From PALSA-600 sp037142875 (GTDB taxonomy: Bacteria; Actinomycetota; Thermoleophilia; Gaiellales; Gaiellaceae): a stretch of DNA of 64,000 bases. The notes beneath the pieces were generated by a model. That model searched no databases. It was not told where the DNA came from and saw only the letters and a program-made list of their open reading frames with translations. The stretch's first letter is position 1. The number at the start of each line of letters is the position of its first letter. The translations under genes and the position numbers were made by a program. The DNA lies in the NCBI GenBank assembly GCA_037142875.1, contig JBAWZV010000001.1, positions 62,001 to 126,000 of the forward strand, in the 5' to 3' direction. This document shows, piece by piece, positions 25,677 through 33,858 of this stretch.

Positions 25677-26034
25677 ATGCCCGAGCTACCCGAGGTCGAA
25701 GCCTGGCGGCACGTTTGCCGGGGTTGAGCGACGGGCCAAGCGCTTCCTGCTGCCGACCGCCGACGGCGAGCTCGTGCTGACCAGAGCAGGCGAGCGGAAG
25801 CGGCTAACAGCCGCGATTCGCAGCGAGCTCGCGCGTGGCCTCGAGCAGCAGCCCCGCGGCGCGTCCGACGCCGACATCTACCGTGTTCACAATCGGCTCG
25901 GCGAGCCGTGCCGGAACTGCGCGATACCGCTCGCGCGCGTCGACTTCGAGGAGCACACGATCACCTACTGCCCGCACTGCCAGACCGACGACCGCGTCCT
26001 GCAGGACAGGCGCCTCTTGAGGCTCCCGCGATGA
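25677..26034 (+). pseudogene. Formamidopyrimidine-DNA glycosylase (Fpg/MutM-like) remnant with internal deletions
   Basis: ATG 25677 starts M-P-E-L-P-E-V-E-A-W-R, the exact N-terminus of Fpg/Nei enzymes with catalytic Pro2 and Glu3, but this frame stops at TGA within 17 codons. In the next frame the text resumes as G-V-E-R-R-A-K-R-F-L-L-P-T-A-D-G-E-L-V-L, like the Fpg strand near residue 60-80, then L-T-A-A-I-R-S-E-L-A-R-G, like the H2TH end, then the C-terminal zinc finger C-R-N-C...Y-C-P-H-C-Q. Roughly 150 of about 270 residues are missing, including most of the H2TH region. It ends in TGA overlapping the next ATG at 26031. Confidence 0.75.
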
Positions 26035-26459
26035 AGCTCGAGCAGATGACGGAGGCCACCGAGGAGCTACACGAGGCGATCGTTCGCCTCCTGCCGCTGC
26101 TCACCGAGGCGCGAACGCCGCCGACCCTTGAGCAGCTCGCCGAGGTCGTTTCAAGCCAGACGTTGCTCGTCGCGCGTGACGACGACGACAACCGGATCAT
26201 CGGCACGCTCACGCTCGTCTTCTACCGGGTGTCGTCTGGACTCAAGGGCCGGATCGAGGACGTGATCGTGGACACCTCCGCGCGGGGCCAGGGTGTCGGT
26301 GAGAGCCTCACACGGGAGGCGATGCACCGCGCGAACGAGGCGAAGGTGCTGATGCTGGAGCTGACCTCGATGCCGTACCGCGAGTCGGCAAACCGTCTCT
26401 ACAAGCGTCTCGGTTTCGTCCGCAAGCCGACGAACGTGTATGTCTGGTGGCCCCGGTAG
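26031..26459 (+). CDS. GNAT-family N-acetyltransferase
   Basis: 142 residues from ATG 26031, whose ATGA overlaps the fpg remnant's stop. The core has I-I-G-T-L-T-L-V-F-Y, then I-E-D-V-I-V-D-T-S-A-R-G-Q-G-V-G-E-S-L, the R/Q-x-x-G-x-G/A acetyl-CoA loop, and S-A-N-R-L-Y-K-R-L-G-F-V. It transfers an acetyl group from acetyl-CoA; target unknown. In many genomes a gene like this lies with nucleotide genes, but the context here gives no clear clue. Confidence 0.85.
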   Translation: MKLEQMTEATEELHEAIVRLLPLLTEARTPPTLEQLAEVVSSQTLLVARDDDDNRIIGTLTLVFYRVSSGLKGRIEDVIVDTSARGQGVGESLTREAMHRANEAKVLMLELTSMPYRESANRLYKRLGFVRKPTNVYVWWPR

Positions 26460-26470
26460 GGTCACCTCCC

Positions 26471-27073
26471 GTGATCCGGACGCAACCTCATCGTGGTGGC
26501 TGGCTTGAGGTCGTGTGCGGCCCGATGTTCAGTGGCAAGAGCGAGGAGCTGATCCGGCGCCTGCGCCGCGCCGAGATCGCAGGCCAGAAGGCATTGATCG
26601 TGAAGCCCACTGTCGACGACCGCTACGACGTCGGCCACGTTGTGTCGCACGCCGGGGCGAGGATGCGAGCCGTCACGGCTGCGTCGAGCGCCGACGTCCT
26701 GCGACTCGCCTCGGGCTACGACGCCGTCGGGATCGACGAGGTGCAGTTCTTCGACCTCGGCATCGTCGACGCGATCAACGCGCTCGTCGACCGCGGGGCA
26801 CGCGTGGTCGCAGCCGGCCTTGCCCAGGACTTCCGCGCGCTCCCATTCGGGGCGATGCCAACGCTTCTGTGCACCGCCGAGTTCGTCGACAAGCTCGAGG
26901 CGGTCTGCCACCGCTGCGGCGGACCGGCGACGCTCACCCAGCGCCTCCTCGACGGTCACCCTGCGCCGTTTGACGGTGCGATCGTCCAGATCGGGGCGCT
27001 CGACTCGTACGAGGCCCGCTGCCGAAGCTGCTTCGAACCCGGGACAAGCGCCGTCCGGGCGATCGCCTCCTAG
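26471..27073 (+). CDS. tdk: Thymidine kinase
   Basis: About 200 residues from GTG 26471 (GTG 26447 also open). Type II kinase marks: P-loop G-P-M-F-S-G-K-S-E-E-L, lasso region and D-E-V-Q-F-F-D near the middle, and the zinc Cys pairs C-H-R-C and C-R-S-C in the C-terminal part. It phosphorylates thymidine to dTMP for salvage, alongside ThyX (de novo) and Tmk encoded in this window. Its stop and that of the next minus-strand gene share a CTAG at 27070-27073. Confidence 0.93.
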   Translation: MIRTQPHRGGWLEVVCGPMFSGKSEELIRRLRRAEIAGQKALIVKPTVDDRYDVGHVVSHAGARMRAVTAASSADVLRLASGYDAVGIDEVQFFDLGIVDAINALVDRGARVVAAGLAQDFRALPFGAMPTLLCTAEFVDKLEAVCHRCGGPATLTQRLLDGHPAPFDGAIVQIGALDSYEARCRSCFEPGTSAVRAIAS

Positions 27074-27645
27074 CGCGACGCCAACGTCACGCGCAGCGTC
27101 TCGTCGGCGAGGCTCAGCGTGCCGCCGAGACGCTCGATCACGATCCGTGCGACAAGGGCACCGAGATCCTTTGGCTCCTCACCGGTAAGCACCGGCCCCG
27201 CAGAGACCGTCACCGGAGAGAGTTCGAGCGAGCAACCGTCGACCGACCAGCTCACCTCGCCGAGGCCGCCGTGGCGCGCGGCGGCTACGGCGAGTGCCGC
27301 AAGGGCGTCACGTATCGCCGAGGCGTCGGTCTCGACGACTGTCCCCGACCCTGTCACCCGGATGCGGGGATCGTCGCTCTGCACAAGGTCAAGCGTGTCC
27401 GCCGTCGCGAGAACCGGCTCGTAGCGCCCGGACTCGATCCGGGCAGCAAGCGCGAGCTGCGCGAGCAGCGCCCGCATCTGGTCGGTCGCCCCGTCGATCA
27501 GCTCGACAAACTGTGCGGTGCGCTCGTCGAGGTCATCGACGCGGCCGATCATCTTGGTGAACCCACCGACGGTCGCAAGCGGTGTCCGCAGGTCGTGGCA
27601 GGCGAGGACGACGAGACGGGCGAAGGTCTCGTCCGCCACCGTCAA
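27070..27645 (-). CDS. Histidine-kinase-like protein without sensor domain
   Basis: 191 residues from ATG 27645. The first 65 residues are a HisKA domain with the phosphoacceptor His in A-C-H-D-L-R-T-P-L-A, followed by about 120 residues in the place of a HATPase domain. The N-box and G-boxes needed for ATP binding are not visible, so it is probably not an autonomous kinase. There is no transmembrane or sensor region. It starts 7 bases after plsY and is likely last in the SOD-like/plsY unit. It may act as a phosphate acceptor or a degenerate partner. Confidence 0.65.
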   Translation of the reverse strand: MTVADETFARLVVLACHDLRTPLATVGGFTKMIGRVDDLDERTAQFVELIDGATDQMRALLAQLALAARIESGRYEPVLATADTLDLVQSDDPRIRVTGSGTVVETDASAIRDALAALAVAAARHGGLGEVSWSVDGCSLELSPVTVSAGPVLTGEEPKDLGALVARIVIERLGGTLSLADETLRVTLASR

Positions 27646-27651
27646 CCTCTC

Positions 27652-28254
27652 CTAGGCGCGCGCGGTGCGACGCAGGTGGAACCGGTTCTCGGTCCCGGCC
27701 AGGAGACGGCGCAGGTTCGCGCGATGCAGGGCGATCACACCGAGGCCCGTCAGCGCTGCGAAGACGATCACCGAGACCGGATATCCGAACACGACGGCCA
27801 TGACCGGAAGCGCAAGTGCGGCGACGAGCGACGCCACCGAGGTGTAGCGCGACACGAGGAACACGACGAGCCAGATTCCGAGGATCGCAAGCCCAACCCA
27901 CGGCGCGACGGCAAACAGCGCCCCGCCGGTCGTCGCGACCATCTTGCCGCCCTTCTCGAACTTGAGGTAGATCGGCCGAACGTGGCCAAGCATCGCCGCC
28001 GCGCCCGCCAGGATCCCGCAGAGGTGCGATGACCAGTGCACCCCGACGAACGCCGGCACGAAGCCCTTGAGGAGATCGAGCGAGACGACGGGGATGCCGA
28101 GCCAGCGTCCGTAGATCCGCCAGACGTTCGAGGCGCCGATCGCGCCGCTTCCCTTCGTCCGCACGTCCTCGTGGCGAACGGCCCGCACGATCCAGTAGCC
28201 CCACGGGCACGAGCCGAGCAGGTACCCGAAGACGACGATTGCGGCGAACGTCAC
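27652..28254 (-). CDS. plsY: Acyl-phosphate:glycerol-3-phosphate acyltransferase
   Basis: 200 residues, about five membrane helices. PlsY blocks: Y-L-L-G-S-C-P-W-G-Y (motif 1), K-G-S-G-A-I-G-A-S-N-V-W-R (motif 2), E-K-G-G-K-M-V-A-T-T (motif 3). The usual S-x-P and R-x-x-G-S-G-N-x-G-A-x-N-x-x-R patterns are slightly altered (G-A-I-G-A-S-N), which is close to family. It makes lysophosphatidic acid from acyl-phosphate, the first step of membrane phospholipid synthesis. Start overlaps the SOD-like gene's stop (ATGA at 28251-28254). Confidence 0.9.
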   Translation of the reverse strand: MTFAAIVVFGYLLGSCPWGYWIVRAVRHEDVRTKGSGAIGASNVWRIYGRWLGIPVVSLDLLKGFVPAFVGVHWSSHLCGILAGAAAMLGHVRPIYLKFEKGGKMVATTGGALFAVAPWVGLAILGIWLVVFLVSRYTSVASLVAALALPVMAVVFGYPVSVIVFAALTGLGVIALHRANLRRLLAGTENRFHLRRTARA

Positions 28255-28865
28255 GTGATGCCGTACGCCTCGACCCAGCCGTCGATCACGTCATAGTCGA
28301 GGTTGTTGAGAAACGCCTCGATGTAGGACGCGCGGTCAGTGCCGAAGTCGAGGAAGTACGCGTGCTCGTACACGTCGAGACCGACGAGCGGCGTCGCGTT
28401 CCAGACCGGGAAGGTGTTCTGCGCATCGCCGATGTAGTTCATCAGCCGGCCTTCGTCCCAGTCGTACGCCGTCCAGGCCCAGCCGCGTGCGGCCATGGCG
28501 GTTGCCTTCAGATCGGCCTTCCACTCGGCGACCGAGCCGAAGTCGCGCTGGACGAACTCGCCGAACGAGCCGCGGGGATCGCCGCCGCTCCCGCCGAGAT
28601 GCTCGAAGTAGAGCTCGTGGTTCTTGATCCCGCCAACCGCGAACGTCAGATCGACCTTGAGCGCACGCATGTCGGAGTAGATCTGGTTCGCCGAGGTGAG
28701 GTCGACGTTCGACAGCTTCCCGAGGATCTCGTTCCGCTTCGCGACATAACCCTGGTACAGCCGGTGGTGCGCTTCGATGGTCGCAGCCGAGATGCCCTCA
28801 AGGTCGAGGAGTTCGGGCTTCAGCTCCCGTGCTTTGATCTCTTCGTGGTTGTAGGCAAGTCCCAT
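28251..28865 (-). CDS. Fe/Mn superoxide dismutase-like paralogue
   Basis: 204 residues from ATG 28865, after GGAGCATCTC. It aligns to Fe/Mn SODs along its length. The metal ligands are kept: His in E-A-H-H-R-L-Y-Q-G-Y, His in I-K-N-H-E-L-Y-F-E-H, Asp and His in L-D-V-Y-E-H-A-Y-F. But the usual D-V-W-E-H-A-Y is D-V-Y-E-H-A-Y, and the second-sphere HH...HH has lost one His (H30 position is Tyr). So either an SOD with altered tuning or a related protein of other function. It is head-to-head with the canonical SOD, 74 bases apart, and overlaps plsY. Confidence 0.85.
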   Translation of the reverse strand: MGLAYNHEEIKARELKPELLDLEGISAATIEAHHRLYQGYVAKRNEILGKLSNVDLTSANQIYSDMRALKVDLTFAVGGIKNHELYFEHLGGSGGDPRGSFGEFVQRDFGSVAEWKADLKATAMAARGWAWTAYDWDEGRLMNYIGDAQNTFPVWNATPLVGLDVYEHAYFLDFGTDRASYIEAFLNNLDYDVIDGWVEAYGIT

Positions 28866-28939
28866 GAGATGCTCCAATCCCGCTCGCAGCCGAGACCCGG
28901 AGCATATCCTCATGCCGACGACAACTAGAGGAGAACGAG

Positions 28940-29545
28940 ATGCCGCACGAGCTACCCCCGCTTCCGTACGCCTTCGATGCGCTCGAACCGACGATCGATG
29001 CGCGCACGATGGAGATCCATCACGACAAGCATCACCAGGCCTACGTCACCAACTTGAACGCCGCGCTCGAGGGTACGGAGTGGGCGGAGACCCCGATCGA
29101 AGAGCTGCTCGCGAATCTCGACGCGCTCCCCGAGGCGAAGCGGATGGCCGTCCGCAACAACGGTGGCGGCCACGCCAACCACACGCTCTTCTGGTCGATC
29201 ATGGAGCCGAAGGGCGGCGGCGACCCGTCGGGCGACCTTGAGGCCGCCATCGAATCGGCGTTCGGCGACCCGGACCAGCTGAAGGCGGCGCTGAACGATG
29301 CGGGCGTCAAGCGCTTCGGCTCCGGTTGGAGCTGGCTCGTCGTCGACGGCGGCGAGCTGGCCGTGATCTCGACCCCGAACCAGGACAGCCCGCTGATGGA
29401 GGGCAAGACGCCGATCCTCGGCATCGATGTCTGGGAGCACGCCTACTACCTCAAGTACCAGAACCGTCGTCCGGACTATCTCGCCGCCTGGTGGGACGTC
29501 ATCAACTGGGCCGAGGTCGGGCGCCGCTTCGACGCAGCCGGCTGA
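28940..29545 (+). CDS. sodA: Superoxide dismutase, Mn-type
   Basis: 201 residues from ATG 28940, preceded by the strong site GAGGAGAACGAG. It dismutates superoxide in the cytoplasm. The ligands are His27 (I-H-H-D-K-H-H-Q-A-Y), His81 (H-A-N-H-T-L-F-W), and the Asp and His of D-V-W-E-H-A-Y-Y near the end. G-G-G-H-A-N-H and N-Q-D-S-P-L-M are the Mn-type marks, so the call is Mn (or cambialistic). It is read divergently from its paralogue across a 74-base shared promoter region. Confidence 0.95.
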   Translation: MPHELPPLPYAFDALEPTIDARTMEIHHDKHHQAYVTNLNAALEGTEWAETPIEELLANLDALPEAKRMAVRNNGGGHANHTLFWSIMEPKGGGDPSGDLEAAIESAFGDPDQLKAALNDAGVKRFGSGWSWLVVDGGELAVISTPNQDSPLMEGKTPILGIDVWEHAYYLKYQNRRPDYLAAWWDVINWAEVGRRFDAAG

Positions 29546-29572
29546 GCATCTCCCAGCCGCGGAAAACCGATC

Positions 29573-30169
29573 GTGCGGCCATCGCCGAAGTACAAGGCGA
29601 TGGCCGTCGCGCTCCATATCCCTGGGATTGCCGCCGTGTGCTCGGACGCTGAGCTGATTGCGCGGACGGGTGCGGGTGACCGCAGCGCGTTCGACAAGCT
29701 GTACTCGCGCTACGCGCGGTCGGTCTTTGGCCTGGCGCTCCGTCGCCTCGGCGACCGCGGGCGGGCCGAGGATGCTGTCCAGGAGACCTTCGTCTCGATC
29801 TGGCGCTCGGCGAAGACCTACAAGCCGGAGCGCGGCCCGGGTGCCCCCTGGGTCTACGGCGTGGCCCGTAACGCGATCGTCGATCGCAGCCGGGCCCGCA
29901 ACGAGCCTGCGGCGGAGGCACCCGACGAGGCCTCGCTCGAGATCGGCCCGGCCGAGCTGGCCGAGCAGTCCTGGACGCAGTGGCAGATCCACCGCGCGAT
30001 GGAGGCGCTCCCCGAGCGCGAGCGCGAGGTGATCACACTCGCCTACTGGAGCGATCTGTCGCAGAGCGAAGTCGCCAGGACACTTGGGATTCCACTTGGT
30101 ACCGTGAAGACACGAACGAGGAGCGCGCTCATGCACCTCGCCGAGGTGTTGGAGGGAGAGCTCGAATGA
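29573..30169 (+). CDS. ECF-type RNA polymerase sigma factor
   Basis: 198 residues from GTG 29573 (ATG 29600 and GTG 29636 are alternatives). Region 2: F-D-K-L-Y-S-R-Y-A-R-S-V-F-G, A-E-D-A-V-Q-E-T-F-V-S-I-W-R-S. Region 4: L-P-E-R-E-R-E-V-I-T-L-A-Y, then S-Q-S-E-V-A-R-T-L-G-I-P-L-G-T-V-K-T-R, the typical SigK-like end. It directs RNA polymerase to stress genes. Its last bases overlap the anti-sigma ATG (ATGA), a typical paired arrangement. Confidence 0.93.
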   Translation: MRPSPKYKAMAVALHIPGIAAVCSDAELIARTGAGDRSAFDKLYSRYARSVFGLALRRLGDRGRAEDAVQETFVSIWRSAKTYKPERGPGAPWVYGVARNAIVDRSRARNEPAAEAPDEASLEIGPAELAEQSWTQWQIHRAMEALPEREREVITLAYWSDLSQSEVARTLGIPLGTVKTRTRSALMHLAEVLEGELE

Positions 30170-30795
30170 AGCGCGAATTTGGCGATCTGATCGATGTCGA
30201 GGGCCTGACGGCCTCCGAGACCGCACGCCTCCAACGCGTCCACCAGATGGTCGTCGCGGCCGGCCCTCCACCGGAGCTCTCCCTCGCTCTCCAGACGGCC
30301 CCGGCAGCGCCCACTGCACGCCCGCGCTCCGCGTTCCGCCTCTCGCCCCCGGCCCTCCGTGGCCGTTCGGCTCTTGGCGTCCTCGGTGCCACAACCGCGT
30401 TCGCGGCCGCCTGTTTCGGCGTTGGCTTCGTCCTAGGCGATCACGCGACCGGCAACACGCAGGTCGTGAACGTCGTCGCGATGCAGGGGAACGGGACACG
30501 CAACACGACTGCGTCCCTCCGCGTCGGCGCAGCGAACCCCGATGGCAACTGGCCGCTCAGTCTCACGGTCAGCGGTCTCGCGAAGCTGAAGGACAAGAAC
30601 TCCTACTACGTCCTCGCACTCGAGGAGAACGGCAAGCCCGAGCGCTTCTGCGGCATGTTCCGCGTCGACGCCGACGGCAAGGCCACGGTCGAGTTCAGCG
30701 TGCCGTACCCGATCACGAAGTCGACCCGCTGGGCCGTGACCGCGATGAAGCCGGGCGCTAGCTGGCCCGGCCACGTGGTCATGACCACGTCGTAG
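30166..30795 (+). CDS. Anti-sigma factor, RskA-like
   Basis: 209 residues from ATG 30166. A short cytosolic part (about 65 residues, no zinc H-x3-C-x2-C motif seen) is followed by one membrane helix near residues 66-92 (G-V-L-G-A-T-T-A-F-A-A-A). The outer C-terminal domain, with Y-Y-V-L-A-L-E-E-N-G-K-P-E and F-S-V-P-Y-P-I, resembles the RskA C-terminal domain that binds or senses outside the membrane. It should hold the ECF sigma factor until a signal triggers its release. Confidence 0.85.
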   Translation: MKREFGDLIDVEGLTASETARLQRVHQMVVAAGPPPELSLALQTAPAAPTARPRSAFRLSPPALRGRSALGVLGATTAFAAACFGVGFVLGDHATGNTQVVNVVAMQGNGTRNTTASLRVGAANPDGNWPLSLTVSGLAKLKDKNSYYVLALEENGKPERFCGMFRVDADGKATVEFSVPYPITKSTRWAVTAMKPGASWPGHVVMTTS

Positions 30796-30894
30796 CGCCC
30801 GGCTTCTCATCCCATCAGCGAGACCGGCAGGGACAGTCCCTCCGCCGCTCCGCCTCCCGGCCCAGGTCGGGCACCGGGTTCAACCCGTTAACGG

Positions 30895-30924
30895 CGAGAG
30901 GCGCCGGTTACCCGGCGCCTCTCG
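30895..30924. terminator. Strong hairpin, probable terminator
   Basis: A perfect 13-bp stem: 30895-30907 (CGAGAGGCGCCGG) pairs with 30912-30924 around the loop TTAC. It sits between the anti-sigma gene (plus) and the sigma-70 gene (minus), which converge here. No long T run follows, so termination may be in both directions but weakly T-dependent. Confidence 0.75.
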
Positions 30925-30948
30925 TTGAGCCCAACCCTGTCTGAACGC

Positions 30949-31944
30949 CTAGGCGGCGTCTGCGATCGCGTCGTCCGCGGCGAGACGCTTGAGTGCGTCC
31001 GCCTCGATCTGCCGCACACGCTCGCGCGTGATGCCGAGCTGCCGGCCGATCTGCTCGAGCGAGTTCGGCCCGTCGCCGACAAGTCCGAAGCGGAGCGAGA
31101 TCACGTCGCGCTGCCGTTCGGGCAGCTTCGCGACGGCGCGACGAACCGCATCGCTGCGGATTGTCGCGTCAACCTCGTCCTCGGTCGTCGGCCCGGTTGC
31201 CGCAAACAGCTCGCCAAAACTCGTATCACCGTCGGCACCGATCGGTGCGTCGGTGGACGCCACCGAGCGGGCCGCCTCGCGAACCTCACGAACCTGCGAG
31301 ACAGGAAGCTTCGCGTGCTCGGCGATCTCCTCCTCGCTCGGGGCGTACCCGAGCTTCGCGGAGAGCTCACGCTCGGTGCGAGCAACCTTCTGCTCACGCT
31401 CGACGACGTGCACCGGGATGCGGATCGTCCGTGCCTTGTTGGCCACGCCGCGCTGGACGGCCTGACGGATCCACCACGTTGCGTAGGTCGAGAACTTGAA
31501 CCCCTTGCGCCAGTCGAACTTCTCCGTGGCGCGGATGAGGCCGATGACGCCCTCCTGGATCAGATCGCCGAGGGTGATCCCCTGGGTCTGGTACCGGCGT
31601 GCGATCGACACGACGAGCCGTAGGTTTGCCGTGATCATCTTGTCCTTCGCGGCAAGGTCGCCACGCTCGATGCGCTTGGCCAGCTCAACCTCTTCAGCTG
31701 CGGTGAGCAGCGGGTAGCGGCCAGCCTCGTTCAGGAACATCTGGAGCGAGTCGGTGCTGAGCGCGCCCTCGGTGCTGAGGTCGAGCTCGAAGTCGTCGTC
31801 GGAGGTATCCAGGTCGGCATCGATCTCGTCGAGGACATACACCGGAGCGATCTCGGCGTCCTCTTCGAAAGCGGCCGGTTCACGGAGAGCGATGAGCTTG
31901 CCCGAGGGCTCGTCGTCGCTCGAGATGAGGGTTTCGTCAGTCAT
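30949..31944 (-). CDS. RNA polymerase sigma factor, principal/group 2 type
   Basis: 331 residues from ATG 31944. Acidic N-terminal 65 residues, region 1.2 (L-Q-M-F-L-N-E-A-G-R-Y-P-L-L), region 2 (L-R-L-V-V-S-I-A-R-R-Y and G-L-I-R-A-T-E-K-F-D), then F-S-T-Y-A-T-W-W-I-R-Q-A-V, region 3 and region 4 with L-P-E-R-Q-R-D-V-I-S-L-R-F-G and S-L-E-Q-I-G-R-Q-L-G-I-T-R-E-R-V. This is a sigA/sigB-like factor; whether it is the sole housekeeping factor of this organism cannot be told, as many actinobacteria carry several. Its 129-base 5' region is partly AT-rich. Confidence 0.93.
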   Translation of the reverse strand: MTDETLISSDDEPSGKLIALREPAAFEEDAEIAPVYVLDEIDADLDTSDDDFELDLSTEGALSTDSLQMFLNEAGRYPLLTAAEEVELAKRIERGDLAAKDKMITANLRLVVSIARRYQTQGITLGDLIQEGVIGLIRATEKFDWRKGFKFSTYATWWIRQAVQRGVANKARTIRIPVHVVEREQKVARTERELSAKLGYAPSEEEIAEHAKLPVSQVREVREAARSVASTDAPIGADGDTSFGELFAATGPTTEDEVDATIRSDAVRRAVAKLPERQRDVISLRFGLVGDGPNSLEQIGRQLGITRERVRQIEADALKRLAADDAIADAA

Positions 31945-32073
31945 GTATTCCTTCTACGCAGAAAGGCAGTCGGTCGGTTTTCCGAAACCGTCACGTCTTT
32001 GCCATGCACGTAGAAGAACGCCTGCGGCGGCGGCGGCATTTCGCATCAATTGGCCGTTTCCGGCCGCTGACGG

Positions 32074-32784
32074 CTACGGCGCTGTGCGGGCGTTCGCGAC
32101 GAACGCGGCGTGCGTGACTGGCATCAGGTCGGCCAGGAACGACTCGACCACCTCCGCGTACCGTCGGATCTCGAGCTGGGCGAACTCGGAGTTCCGGAGC
32201 GAGACGAAATTCATCAAGGCGCGTGCGTTGAGAGTCCAGTAGAACTGCGTGTAGGCGCCGACCGGCAACACCGAGCGGGCGAGCTCACGTGCAACCCCGG
32301 CCTCGACGAGCCGCTCGTAGGTCGCGAAGGCCTGCTCGTAGACGGCCTGCATCTCGTCGCGGGTGCGCTGTGCGAGTGCAGCGTCGACGGGCTCGAAGGT
32401 GTACGCCCCGGGCTTCCCGACCTGTGTGCGCACGTCCGCCACGTCGGGAACGTAGAAGTCATCGGTCGCCTTCGCGTAGCGGAGGCTGAACTCGTTGAAG
32501 CTGCCGATCCGGTGACGGAACCACTCGCGCGCGACGAAGATCGGACAGCGAACGTGGAACCGGAAGGCGTTGTGCTCGAACGGCGTCCCGTGCCGGTCGC
32601 GCATCAGAAAACGGATCAGCCCCTCGTCGGCATCGTCGAGCTCGTCCTTCCGCCGGGCGAACGAGACGCGCGCGGCATTCGCGACCGAGAGGTCGTCGGC
32701 CATCGCCGCGTCGAGCCGTACGAACCCGTGGTCGAGCAGGTGGATCGTGTTCTCGGGCAGGGCGTCAAGTTCGGACACGGGCAC
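32074..32784 (-). CDS. thyX: Flavin-dependent thymidylate synthase
   Basis: 236 residues from ATG 32784. The ThyX motif R-H-R-x-x-S-x-N-E-x-S-x-R-Y is present as R-H-R-I-G-S-F-N-E-F-S-L-R-Y near residue 90. It makes dTMP from dUMP with FAD, NADPH and methylene-THF. Two later marks fit the family: R-S-V-L-P-V-G-A-Y-T-Q-F-Y-W and N-F-V-S-L-R-N-S-E-F-A-Q. No thyA is in the window. A weak hairpin (GGCCG/CGGCC around TTTC, 32052-32065) lies just after its stop. Confidence 0.96.
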   Translation of the reverse strand: MPVSELDALPENTIHLLDHGFVRLDAAMADDLSVANAARVSFARRKDELDDADEGLIRFLMRDRHGTPFEHNAFRFHVRCPIFVAREWFRHRIGSFNEFSLRYAKATDDFYVPDVADVRTQVGKPGAYTFEPVDAALAQRTRDEMQAVYEQAFATYERLVEAGVARELARSVLPVGAYTQFYWTLNARALMNFVSLRNSEFAQLEIRRYAEVVESFLADLMPVTHAAFVANARTAP

Positions 32785-32860
32785 GGAAACCTAGACCTCG
32801 GGCCGGACGTAGGAAGCCGCGGCAACAGCGATACGTTCGACAGCAGGCGGTGCGACTACT

Positions 32861-33858
32861 GTGCGCCTGTCTGTCCCAGTCCGAGAGCACAGCCCCGAGA
32901 CATCCGGTCTTGGGGAACCTGAAAGGGTCGAACTGAACGGTCGGCGTCGATTGGCCAGCGTGGTCGCCTTCGGGGGATACACGCTCCTGGCGTTCCTCTC
33001 GCTCGGCCTGCCCGCGCTCCTCGAGCACAACGACCAGTTCGTCGGCATCGGCTACTACGACCAGCAGATCTTCATCTGGTCGTTCGGCTGGTGGCCACAC
33101 GCCGTCTTGCACGGTGTGAACCCGTTCTACACACACGCAATCTGGGCCCCCGACGGCGTCAACCTCACCTGGGCGACCACTGTCCCCGGGCTGGCCCTGC
33201 TGTTCTCGCCGCTGACGCTGCTCGCCGGGCCGACCGCCGCCTACAACGTGGCTGCGGTGATGGTCCCGGCGCTCGCGGCGTGGACGGCCTTTGCGCTCTG
33301 CCGCCGCCTCACCCGGCGGACGTGGCCGTCACTCGTCGGCGGCTATCTCTTCGGCTTCTCGCCGTATCTGCTCGGGCACACGGCGGGCGGGCAGCTCCAA
33401 CTCGCGGCGGTGTTCCTGGATCCTGTCATCGCGCTCCTCATTCTCCGCTTCCTCGACGACGAGCTCGCAGCTCGCCAGCTCATTGCCCGACTCGCCCCGA
33501 TCCTCGCGCTCCAGCTCCTCATCTCAACCGAGGTCGCACTCTTCCTCGCCCTCTCGCTGATCGTCGGGTTCGTGTGCTGCGTCGCTCTCGTTCCCACCCG
33601 CCGAGGGAAGGCCCGCTTGCTCATCCCCGCGCTGGCCGGCGCCTCGGCGCTTGCCGGTCTCCTCACAGCACCGTTCATCTACTTCCTGTTTTCCGGATTT
33701 CGGCACACCGCGTACTTCTCGCCCGACATCTTCAAGGCCGACGGTCGGCAGTTCTTCCTTCCAACGTTCCCGTCGCATGGGTACCCCGGGTGGGGATCAA
33801 GCGAGAACTACGTCGGGCTCCCCGTCGCGCTGATGGTCTGCCTTCTCGCGTGGGGTCG
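32861..33858 (+). pseudogene. GT-C membrane glycosyltransferase, truncated 5' half fused to an MprF remnant
   Basis: About 333 residues of good GT-C text from GTG 32861, with seven or more helices: W-S-F-G-W-W-P-H-A-V, W-A-P-D-G-V-N-L-T-W-A-T, Y-L-F-G-F-S-P-Y-L-L. It is a clear paralogue of the intact 661-residue gene at 38344-40329 and stops matching just after Y-V-G-L-P-V-A-L-M-V-C-L-L-A-W-G-R. From there the same frame is meaningless (basic, Arg-rich) while another frame (MprF-like) begins. About half of the protein is lost. It appears to be a deletion fusion rather than a functional gene. Confidence 0.75.
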
